Of a stretch of 16,444 bases of DNA, positions 1-8,378 are shown piece by piece. Each line of letters opens with the position of its first letter. Positions within the stretch are counted from its first letter, which is position 1. The position numbers were made by a program, and so were the translations under genes. The stretch is from contig CAMPET010000402.1 of NCBI GenBank assembly GCA_946803715.1, positions 19,300-35,743 on the forward strand, given 5' to 3'. Source of the DNA: Beroe ovata (lineage: Eukaryota; Ctenophora; Nuda; Beroida; Beroidae). The notes under the pieces are model-generated. The model saw only the letters and a list, made by a program, of their open reading frames with translations, did no database searches and was not told where the DNA came from.

Positions 1-40
<40 letters not shown>
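1..40. repeat. (TG)20 microsatellite
   Basis: This is an uninterrupted TG dinucleotide run at the window edge. It is followed by a pyrimidine-containing stretch ending in a plausible splice acceptor at 86-87, so the repeat probably lies inside an intron of the polymerase gene that continues to the left. The true length is unknown because the window starts within it. Confidence 0.9.
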
Positions 41-45
<5 letters not shown>

Positions 46-87
46 ATATCCATACATCCATAGTTGATTAAAAATCTTATCTCACAG

Positions 88-859
88 GACTTATCCGTGT
101 CGAGTATGCAACACAGTCTACACCAGTGCTACAGAGAGGAATAAGCATGAGGGATCATGCAGAAAAAGTGATTCTAGTGGTGTCGACTTGCGAGTGAAGA
201 GAAGAGCTGGCAATCTACCAGATAATATGGCACAGCAAACAGCTCTCAATGGAGCATTTATAGTGGTTACAATTGACCTGAGTGATAACGAGTATGGAGC
301 CGACTACGAGGGGGCCTTACAAGAGAACAGAGGTAGAATTGGGAATGTAATCGAGGAGTTCAGAGGATGCGGGGTGAAAGTCTACATCACACTACAAGTG
401 GAAATGAGACCGATGATGGGTGGAGATTCTGCATTCGTGCATTTCAATTCCTCTTCAACAGTCGTGCTTCCAACCAGTGACGTTGATAGCTTGATTCTAC
501 AGCACTTTCCGGTCATACTCGAGAAGATTGATCGATACCTCAGGGATGGATCTGGGTTCATAGTGGAGAGGATGCTTTCTATTAATATCAACTTTAGCAG
601 GTTTGATTCTCGGCATGTCTTTAAATACCATTATTTCTCTAATTGAAGGGGTACCTACATCACTTATGTCATGTATGATTATATTAATCATCAGGTACTT
701 ACCAACGAGGGGTGGAACATACCTGAGGTTACCTAAGGAACTAGCACAGAAGAGGAGTATCCTGAACATCAGGAATGAGGTGTGTGTGTGTGTGTGTGTG
801 TGTGTGTNTGTGTCTTGCTGTGTTTCTTTCTGTGTCTGTGTCTGTGTTTATGTTTGTCT

Positions 860-913
<54 letters not shown>

Positions 914-3900
914 ACTGTATGGGTGTAAGATTCTACCTTGATGATTGAAGAGTCAATTTCTTTCTCACATAAATCTATATTTCTATTCAGAACGATTCCA
1001 AGTGTATTTACTGGAGTATACTTGCGTCTATCTATGCTCAAAAGCACAGGCAGGATCCCTCTCAGTATCCGGTTTTGGCGAATGGAATCCGCCCATCTAG
1101 CTACAGCAAGTTTGCCGAGGAACTGAAATTGGATGTGAGTGGTGTATCATACCCAACTCCATTATCAATGGTAATCAACTAATTGAAACGTCCAAGAACT
1201 AATGATGACGTGATCTTATCAGATAACATCGCAATCGTAATCTAATTTATGTTCTAATTACAGGTTGACAGGATAGAGAAGCAAAACGGTCTCTCAATCA
1301 ACGTGTATGGATATTACGACCACGCTCAGGAGGAGGCGCTGGCCGTTGGGAATGATGCCGAAGTGGATGAAAAGAATGCTGAGAAGAGCTTTATATACCC
1401 CCTTCGCATATCAAAGACTTCCTCCCCTGAGACAATCCATCTTCTTCTCGTGGGGAATCAGCACACACAACATTATGTTGTTATAAAAGATCTTTCCGCC
1501 CTTCTGCGAAGTGAAAAGGGAAAGAGAAGGAAATTACACTGTCCTCGATGTTTGTGCAGGTAAAAGAGTTGTATGCTATTAGAAGGAGAGTATCTATATC
1601 GTTGACAATGATATGCATTGATCAATCATAATTATATTACAGTTTCGGACAGCACAGACTGCTGGAACGTCATGAGGATCTTTGTAAAAACTTTGGGGTA
1701 CAGCGAGTGGAAATGCCCGATGAAAAAGTTCTCAAGTTCAAGTCCTACAGGAAAACAGTGATTCATCCATTGTACATCGGTACGTGTAACAGAGCATTGC
1801 TATCTTCATGATTAATAAGTGAAAGCGGTATTTGATAATTGAAACAGCGAGAGCTAATAATGATAACCTCGTATCTCAGTTGCTGATTTCGAGACAATTC
1901 TCGAGGATGTTGTATGCGAGAAGTGTGGAACAATGGATGAGCAATGTGCCACATGTCTGAATAGCAAAACTGTCCGACAGAAAATCCATAAACCATGTGC
2001 ATTTGCATTAAAGATATGTTCAGACATATTGGAATACAACCAGAATGTGGAATCATATGTGGGTGAGGATGCAGTTGACGTTTTCCTTGATCGGTTGGAT
2101 TCTATTGCGGAGGAATACCTGCCAATTATCGAGAAAAATGTTAAAATGGAAAAATTAGACCCAAACCGTCTAAAGGAGCTCGATGGAAAGGAGTTCTGTC
2201 ATATTTGTGGTGAAGCACTGTTAGGAGGTCGAAAGGATCTTGATCATGACCATATGACTGGGAAAGTGATTGGATATGCTCATCCCGAATGTAACAGGGA
2301 GAGGAGAACGTTCCACAACCTAAAGGGGTGAGTCATACGATAATGGATTTCAATAATCAATCCTCCACTTATTCCACGATAATGAAATGTTTATCCTCTC
2401 CCCTCTGTCCAGGTATGATGGTCATTTACTTGTGACAAAGCTAGCTGAGCGTGAGCAAGCGTCCTCGAAAGGGAATGTACAGAATATACGGCTCATTCCC
2501 AAAACGATGAACAAGTACTGTGGTATAATAACAAAGACATTCCGATTTATAGGTTGGTACGTGAGTGAATGAATAGTTTTAGCTATAGTATATGGAAATT
2601 ACAACTGTATGTATTCATTTAACTCCCTCGCAGATACACTAGCACACCTACAATCATCATTAGATGGTCTTGTTAAAGACCTGAAAAAAGATGGTGTTGA
2701 GAGATTTCTTTACACGGGGGAGTTCATAAGGACAAATGGTTTTGATAGAGAATGCCTTGAACTCATCACTCAGAAGGGTGTTTACCCCTATAACTATTTC
2801 ACCGAAATGTCTAAATTCATGGAAACGCCGCTTCCTAGTCAGAGACAGTTCTATGATGAACTCAATGAAGAGCTGATAACAGACATGGAGTACAGGAGAG
2901 CAGTTAGAACGTGGGAAAAGTTCGGCTTGAAGAGTTTGGGGGAGCTCTGTCACCTGTATGTCAAAAGTGATGTACTTCTTCTTGCAGATGTGTTCAGACA
3001 ATATCGCAAGGAATGCATCGACAACTATGAACTTGATCCTCTCCATTATTTCACTGCCCCGTGTGAGTTGAAATTCTTCCTTGATTGAAATTCTTTGCTG
3101 ATAAGATACAAATTATTAGCATATTTAATTATGTACCTAATCATTTTCCCTCAGCATTGACATGGGATGCGGGGTTGAAATATACAAAAGTGAAGTTGGA
3201 GCTGGTGAAAGATCCGGATATGTACTTGTTTCTGGAAAGTGCAGTTAGAGGAGGAGTAAGCACAATAACACATAGACATGCAGGTATAGTTCACTTATAG
3301 CTGATAGGTATCTTTTGTATGTTATATAACATCCACTTCTGAATCTGATTACAAATAATGAATAATGATGTACAAATAATGATATTTTACGTCGTTCAGT
3401 GGCCAACAATAAGGATATACCCGAGACACATAATCCAGATGAACCGTCAGTATACCTCATGTACATTGATGCAAACAATTTGGTGAGTAATACCTTAGTA
3501 CCTAGTAAGTGTTACTATGAGGCTAGAATCATTCTTATGAGTTTCGTGAGACACAATTAGCATGATCACACCATTCCTCAGTATGGACACGCCATGTCCA
3601 GGAAACTACCTGTGAGAGGTTTTGCCTGGACTGATTCATTTGATCTGAACATTTTGAATACCCACACTGAAAACGACGATACTGGTTACATACTAGAGGT
3701 AGATGTGGAAGTACCTTGGGAAGCTCATGATAGCAACTGTGATCTCCCCCCGTTCCCATCCTCACATACCATCACTGAGGATATGATGTTCCCCTCAACA
3801 ATCAATGCTCGAAGAATGGTTCATGGTGAGAAGGGTATCCCTCCCCAAAAGAAACTAGCACCAAGCCTTTTACCTAAGTCAAAGTACATCTGCCATATCG

Positions 3901-5080
3901 TGGCATTACAGCGTTACCTCAAGATGGGTGGAGTCATAAAAAAGATTCATCGCGTTTTGAGATTCAAACAAGAAGCATGGTTAGCACCCTACATCAGCTT
4001 CAATACTCAGCAACGAATCAATTCCACCACCAAGTTCAAGCAGGGTTTCTATAAGTTGATGAACAATTCGTTTTTCGGGAAAACAATGCAGGTAAATACA
4101 AACATGACATGGAGTGGATTTGGGGTGTTATTAATGGAAATTACATAATGAGCCTAACATTGAATACTCTTTTTGTAGTCAGTGAGAAAGTATAGGAATG
4201 TGGTGCTGATTGGACGAGAACAACAACAGAAGTGGCAATGCTGTAAACCCAACTACAAGTCATTCGAGATCTTCACAGAGAAAATTGTCGGAGTTGAGTT
4301 ATACAAACCCATGGTTATTCTCGACCGACCAATTTATCTGGGGGTTACCATCCTTGATCTTGCTAAAGAACATATGTATAAGTTCTGGCATGAAACCATC
4401 AAACCGAACTTCAAGAATGCCAAGTTATGCTTCACAGGTGTGTGTTTATGTGTGTCTGTGAGTATGTATCTGTATGTGCTTGTGTGTGTATGTACATTTG
4501 GTGGAAACGTTTCCAGAATTTTACAATAACAGAGCAATTCTTTTCAGATACTGACAGTTTCCTGTTTGCTGCTGAAACTCCTGATACCTATGCTGATTTG
4601 AATTATTTGAGAGATCATTTTGATTTTTCAAAGTACCCCTCAACACATCCTCTATACGACATCTCTCGGAAAGATGTACCAGGGTTGTTCAAGGACGAAG
4701 CAAACGGAACTCCACTGAAGGAATTCATTGGACTGCGATCAAAGTCATACTCAATTATGCTGGCGGATAACCAACAGAAGGCAGCAGCAGCTGGAGTGAA
4801 AAGAGGTGTGGCTAAAAAAATATTGTCACATGACGACTACAGGAACACCCTCTATGCGATTCCCAGGAGTAGAAATGAGGATGTCACGATGAAGATCCAT
4901 CAAAACACCATCAGAGCTGTGGGTCATCAGTTGTACTCTATTAATCAGCAACGAATTGGATTGAGTGCAGTTGATGACAAACGCTATATACTAGACGATG
5001 CTGTAACTACAAGACCTATTGGCCACTATCTCAATGGTGTTATGGATGAGGTTCAGGTAGAAGAGGACTTTGACTTTTGA
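88..5080 (+). CDS. Polinton/adintovirus protein-primed family B DNA polymerase, 13 visible exons, 5' partial
   Basis: This polymerase would replicate the element's linear DNA with protein priming. Predicted exons are 88-600, 695-779, 991-1170, 1264-1559, 1643-1779, 1880-2327, 2413-2552, 2634-3062, 3155-3283, 3400-3482, 3582-4091, 4179-4437 and 4548-5080. All junctions are GT-AG and join one open frame to the TGA at 5078. Domain order: C2HC finger (about 98-165); family N-terminal region; second CxxC...HxxxxC finger (1537-1680); Exo I D-x-E (1885-1893); endonuclease VII-like CxxC...DHDH...HxxxC module (about 2197-2295); Exo II Tyr-Asp (2414-2419); Exo III YxxxD (2957-2971); pol motif A Asp (3468); motif B K-x3-NSxFG (4053-4079); motif C DTD split by the last intron (4437/4548-4555); KxY (4742-4750). 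The N-terminal exons lie left of the window. Twelve introns are unusual for a Polinton gene. It ends convergent with the minus-strand gene at 5246. Family assignment is secure; exact splice sites are inferred. Confidence 0.92.
780..911. repeat. TG-rich microsatellite inside a polymerase intron
   Basis: Two long TG blocks (about 780-812 and 861-911) are separated by degenerate TCTGTG sequence and include an N at 808. They fill the first half of the 211-nt intron between exons 695-779 and 991-1170, the only visible intron of this gene well above about 115 nt. A weaker degenerate TG tract also occupies the start of the last intron (about 4438-4490). Confidence 0.9.
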
Positions 5081-5147
5081 TGTGATTCAATTTCATGTTT
5101 GAATGATGCTATTTTTAATAATGTGTAAAGTTAATTTCAGTTACAAT

Positions 5148-5153
5148 AATAAA
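5148..5153 (+). terminator. AATAAA poly(A) signal of the polymerase gene
   Basis: A canonical AATAAA lies 68 nt after the polymerase stop codon on the same strand, in AT-rich non-coding DNA between two convergent genes. Confidence 0.65.
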
Positions 5154-5176
5154 CGACTTTATAGCAATTTCACACC

Positions 5177-5182
5177 TTTATT
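5177..5182 (-). terminator. AATAAA poly(A) signal of the convergent minus-strand gene
   Basis: TTTATT on + reads AATAAA on -, 64 nt beyond the minus-strand stop at 5246-5248. With the + signal at 5148 it forms a convergent pair of 3' ends about 24 nt apart. Confidence 0.6.
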
Positions 5183-5245
5183 TCGCATTTGAAAGAAATT
5201 ACATAATCACATAATAACACAAATTCACAATATGTCATACAGTTA

Positions 5246-6008
5246 TCATATCTGCAGAGGGTTTTCTTCAAGGTATCGTTTGATGAACCATAGTTTAGCT
5301 AAGCTACAGTAGCGAGGGTTATGTATCACTCCACAACAGGACGCAGGGAGCTGCTTGGGGTATTTGATAGTGCAGATTTCGGCAAGGGCGATTGTAAATC
5401 GAACTGTAATAACCGATTATAATCGATAAATTGTCGACAAAAAATCGATTTTTTCAAAAAAATCGATTCCGAAGCGCCTAGGCGACGATTATTATTGGGG
5501 GCATCCAGAACCGCTAAAAAATCGCTTGTTGTCGATATTTTTTTTGCTCACCACTTATGGATCGATTTTCCGACGATTAGAGTCGACAACANATTACAGT
5601 TCGATTTTCAATCGCCCTTGCCCAGATTTCCTGTAGATCGATGATATTTGCACATGGAAGTGCACTCTCAACGGCCTTCTTGGCCTGGTTACCAACCACT
5701 AAAATCCTGTACTGTAATAGGGATCTGATGATTCCAATGTGGTTGTAAAAATCGATGGATCCTGCTGCTACATCATGTACACCCAAGCCAGAGAGGAATG
5801 TTCTGGTGTGGTGGTCAGTTCGTCTGTCAGCCTCGTTCATGAGTAGATCAATGGGTGCTTTGAGGAAGACGTGTCGTGTTTCTCCTTCTTCTATCAGGTA
5901 TATGGACATCTCCTTCATGATATACCGATGTTTCAGGTTCACTCCTTCAAACGTGATGATGCATGACTTGATACCTGGTTCTTGAGTTGCATAGGACATG
6001 GCTGACAT
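5246..6008 (-). pseudogene. Exonuclease-fold-like Polinton accessory protein, split by a MITE
   Basis: An ATG at 6006-6008 opens a frame running to 5623. A MITE (5381-5622) with an 8-bp target duplication then interrupts it, and the frame resumes on the far side to a TGA at 5246-5248. Without the MITE and one duplication copy the reading frame is 170 codons, so the insertion is the only visible break. The N-terminus (a hydrophobic strand ending F-E-G, then K-E and further strands) and a C-terminal C-C-x3-H-x4-C cluster followed by an amphipathic helix resemble DEDDh/RNase H-fold exonuclease-like proteins I associate with animal Mavericks. The first acidic residue expected before FEG is Thr here, so catalysis is doubtful. 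The assignment is from memory of the family pattern and is tentative. A TATA box lies about 48 nt upstream. Confidence 0.45.
5381..5622. mobile_element. MITE copy A, complete, with 8-bp target site duplication
   Basis: The element begins GGCAAGGGCGATT and ends AATCGCCCTTGCC; the inverted repeats match over about 30 bp with few differences. It is flanked on both sides by CAGATTTC (5373-5380 and 5623-5630), a perfect 8-bp duplication. The interior is rich in ATCGATT and TCGA words and has no coding frame, and an N sits at 5592. The 8-bp duplication fits hAT, Merlin or MULE-type transposition; the GG start favours Merlin or MULE over hAT, but the superfamily is unproven. It interrupts the minus-strand exonuclease-like gene. 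Confidence 0.9.
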
Positions 6009-6055
6009 GATATTTCGATTGCTAGCAAATGCTGTGGATATCAGTCATTCTTTGT

Positions 6056-6063
6056 TATTTATA
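6056..6063 (-). promoter_or_regulatory. TATA box for the exonuclease-like gene
   Basis: The minus strand reads TATAAATA, ending 48 nt before the ATG at 6008. Similar boxes precede most other genes of the element at 20-70 nt. Confidence 0.55.
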
Positions 6064-6108
6064 GGAGAAATCCTAATTGATTGATTGATGTCAATTTCTA
6101 TCTTTGGA

Positions 6109-6114
6109 TTTATT
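6109..6114 (-). terminator. AATAAA poly(A) signal for the small zinc-binding gene
   Basis: TTTATT on + reads AATAAA on -, about 100 nt past the stop of the gene at 6216-6668 in an otherwise non-coding gap. Confidence 0.45.
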
Positions 6115-6215
6115 GGTGGAGATTAAATCGAATAATTGAATGTAATCAAATAAACCCCGCAGACCTGGATTGCTCATCATAGTCTATTAAAGCATTAATT
6201 ATGGGTATCAGGTCA

Positions 6216-6668
6216 TCAACTTGAAGCTGACTTGACATGTTTGATCTTGTCTGAATGCTTCTTAACTGTGGGTTTTCTCTTCTTACTCACGGGAGTAAAA
6301 AACTCGTTGATAATACCGTCAATGAATTCATTCATGTATCTCCCATGGTAAAGTGCATCACTAGTAACTGTGAGGAGAAACTGTCTTGCATTGGCTGTAT
6401 AACACTCACGGTCTTTCTCGAGATTATCTGTATGGGGAAGTCTATCCTTCACATGGTCATAGTATTGTGGAATAGCTGTAGCCACACCACTCCGAACATC
6501 ATCAAAATAGGTATGAAGATTTTCCAGCAGTGATTGTTGCTTATGTAGATGTAGCAGGGGTGACTTCAACTTAGCCTCGCATCCAGGACACTTGATCTTT
6601 GCAAGTTGCTCCGTCTGTCGGATAATCTGCTCGCAGATATAGCCAATCCAAGTATCATCAAAAAACAT
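6216..6668 (-). CDS. Small zinc-binding Polinton accessory protein (150 aa)
   Basis: An intact 150-residue frame starts at an ATG 34 nt downstream of a TATATAAA box. Near residues 24-45 is a C-x2-C-x10-H-x-H arrangement followed by a helix with leucines and a Tyr-Phe-Asp-Asp segment, a pattern I recall from small proteins of animal Mavericks and related DNA viruses. The middle is helical and mixed-charge. The C-terminal 25 residues are strongly basic (Lys/Arg/His-rich), consistent with nucleic acid binding or a nuclear localisation signal. No enzymatic motif is visible. It lies between the MITE-split exonuclease-like gene and the repeat-bearing zinc finger gene on the same strand. The function is unknown; the reading frame itself is well supported by length, promoter position and composition. 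Confidence 0.7.
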   Translation of the reverse strand: MFFDDTWIGYICEQIIRQTEQLAKIKCPGCEAKLKSPLLHLHKQQSLLENLHTYFDDVRSGVATAIPQYYDHVKDRLPHTDNLEKDRECYTANARQFLLTVTSDALYHGRYMNEFIDGIINEFFTPVSKKRKPTVKKHSDKIKHVKSASS

Positions 6669-6701
6669 CTCGAAAAAATGATGTGAATCCCATGGCTAGA
6701 G

Positions 6702-6709
6702 TTTATATA
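6702..6709 (-). promoter_or_regulatory. TATA box overlapping the upstream gene's stop codon
   Basis: The minus strand reads TATATAAA about 34 nt before the ATG at 6668. The stop codon TAA of the preceding minus-strand frame (6703-6705) lies inside this box, so terminator and promoter share the same bases. Confidence 0.6.
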
Positions 6710-6913
6710 GTAGCAGAGACACGTGACCTTTCCCTCACCGAATCAATTAAAAAGTTTATCAGTTCCGGTGATCTAACTAATATAACCAGAAGTAAGCCAA
6801 ACATGATAATATATTCATTTGAAATCCCCTCATTTTCCAGGGATAAGGCCGGGCATTCTATCTGAAATTGCTCTTTAGATTCGGCGATCCAAATGCCTGA
6901 TATCTCATTTTTA

Positions 6914-7181
6914 GGCAAGGGAGATTCAAACGGGTTTATTTTAAATCGCTTATAATCGATGGATTGTCGATTTTATTGCGATTTTTTGAAAAAAAATCGA
7001 TTTAAAAGCGACTTTCAAGCGGTTATAACTGCAGGTATCGCACGTCGCTTTAATAATATCTATTGTCGATTCCAAATATTCAATTCACTTTTAAACCGAT
7101 TTTATAACGATGTGAAACGATTTCTATCGACACTTTAGCGCTATACGCGCTAAAAAATCGATTCTTCAAAAAATAAATCGG
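6914..7181. mobile_element. MITE copy B, left part, truncated at an N
   Basis: It starts GGCAAGGGAGATTCAAACG and has the same internal ATCGATT-rich design as copy A. The first 45 bp are the inverted counterpart of the MITE end at 7715-7758 (about two differences). The right end is absent: the sequence passes an N at 7182 straight into gene sequence. The 8 bp before it (CATTTTTA) do not match those after the 7758 end (GTTTTATG), so the two ends probably belong to different insertions. Confidence 0.8.
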
Positions 7182-7714
7182 NCACTCTCTGAGGAGCAGT
7201 GACAGGTATAATACCGTAGGATAACCCTAAAAAGAGCTTTCTCAGAGCGAGAAGATATTTGCGGGTACGGAGCACAACGTGCAACTGATTGTTGGAAAGA
7301 AGGTTCCGAATTTTGTTCAAGTCATCAATGGTGACACTGTTTATTACTGCTCTCGACATTGTGTTCAACTCATAGTCCCCATCAAATTCCTTCAATTCCT
7401 CCAGCTGTCGGTCAAGTTCCCTCACTTTAACATCACATTCTTCTTTCATCATATCATAGCGTCGTTGCAGCAACTTGTATCTCTTCTTCCACTTGTCTGT
7501 GCCATTTATTACCTTCTCACTCACATGTTTTTCAGATGGGGATGGTTTGTGAAATTTTGATGGTTGTATTTCATCATCTTCCAAGTCTGATAAATGTCTC
7601 TTCTTACCCGAATGATCTCGCTTGTCATCATCGGAAGAATAATCGTCTAAAACTCTTCGATATTTTCTCACATGCTTATGTTTAGACGAAACTCGGCCAA
7701 CTCGTCGTTTCACN

Positions 7715-7758
7715 CGATTATAAGCGATTTAAAAAAACGCGTTTGAATCTCCCTTGCC
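7715..7758. mobile_element. MITE copy C, right terminal 44 bp, truncated at an N
   Basis: This short piece ends TTTGAATCTCCCTTGCC and is a terminal inverted repeat of the same MITE family as copies A and B. On its left it is cut at the N at 7714, which abuts coding sequence of repeat unit 3; on its right it abuts unit 2. The missing left portion is most simply explained by a collapsed assembly gap. Confidence 0.75.
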
Positions 7759-8333
7759 GTTTTATGGCGTTTGGAGGGTTGCTGATCTGAATCCGCATCA
7801 CTGGAATGAAATCGTTTTTTACCCATGCGTGACTCTGGTTTTCTATCATCTTCCTCTTTTATCAAGGATTCAGGTGCTGATTCATCGGAAGATACTGAGT
7901 CATGGTCTAATATTTTCCGATATTTTCGGACATGTCTGAGCCCGGGTTGAACATGATTACCTGCACGTCTTTTTACGCCATGGTTCTCGACTTTCCTCTG
8001 CTTTGTGGGATTCTCATTACCCGAATCTACATCAGATAAGTCACGTTTACGTGATACTGAATCTGGTACATCATTGTTTGATGCCAAATCAGGTGGATGA
8101 TCGATTGTAGTCAAATCAGGTTGAATGTCCCGAGTTGTTTTACGATATTTTTTAATGTGCTTGTATTTACTAAGATTAGCTGCTGGCGGTTTTTTTTAAA
8201 GTTTTCGTGATGATGCCGGTAACAGGACCATGTTCATTGACTTTGTGTCTGTATAGTTTGAAGTTGTAGGAAAAAACTTCTCCGCACTGATCACAAGCGA
8301 CAGCCATACTGATTGAAATTCTATCAAGGTGCG

Positions 8334-8343
8334 TTTATATAAA
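8334..8343. promoter_or_regulatory. Palindromic TATA element of a divergent promoter
   Basis: TTTATATAAA is a perfect 10-bp palindrome midway between the minus-strand zinc finger gene start (8307) and the plus-strand integrase start (8379). It lies 26 and 35 nt from the two ATGs, so one element could place transcription in both directions. AATACACCC occurs twice on the integrase side. Confidence 0.6.
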
Positions 8344-8378
8344 TACACCCAGCTACCTCTCATGAATACACCCTAATT

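Larger units (their letters stand above)
6703..8307 (-). pseudogene. C2H2 zinc finger, three-repeat, coiled-coil protein, broken by MITEs and a homopolymer frameshift
   Basis: The ATG at 8305-8307 opens with a C2H2 finger (C-x2-C-x12-H-x4-H) within the first 26 residues. The frame is lost at an 8-T run near 8190-8197 (one base too many or two too few) and continues in another frame. Three diverged units of about 60-75 residues follow (about 8189-7971, 7970-7760 and 7713-7540), each with a His-x-x-Lys-Tyr-Arg-like basic start, an acidic/Ser stretch, a KKR/KR...SD segment and a PSK/PTK basic end. Next is a coiled coil (about 7503-7375) and a helical tail to 7183. A MITE end (7715-7758) separates units 2 and 3, and a second MITE piece (6914-7181) separates the tail from a likely C-terminus (6913-6703). 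The estimated original length is about 430 residues. The finger and basic repeats suggest a DNA-binding or core-type protein, but the function is unknown. Joining these pieces into one gene is inference from frame, order and repeat structure. Confidence 0.55.

Noticed and set aside
603-941. Plus-strand frame of 112 codons with a Cys/Val run
   Set aside because: It combines polymerase exon 695-779 with translation of the TG microsatellite in the next intron; the Cys-Val run is only the repeat.
2660-3046. 128-codon minus-strand frame
   Set aside because: It is the reverse complement of the polymerase exon with Exo III; no motif of its own and no promoter.
6683-6865. 60-codon plus-strand frame near the MITE
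   Set aside because: It overlaps the likely C-terminus of the minus-strand repeat gene and the minus-strand promoter, and has no recognisable features.
7279-7560. 93-codon plus-strand hydrophobic frame
   Set aside because: It mirrors the coiled coil on the minus strand; the hydrophobic composition comes from reverse-complemented Lys/Glu codons.
6914-7758. A single gene-carrying MITE spanning both ends
   Set aside because: The flanking 8-mers do not match, the inner segment continues the flanking gene, and Ns mark both inner junctions; kept only as an alternative.
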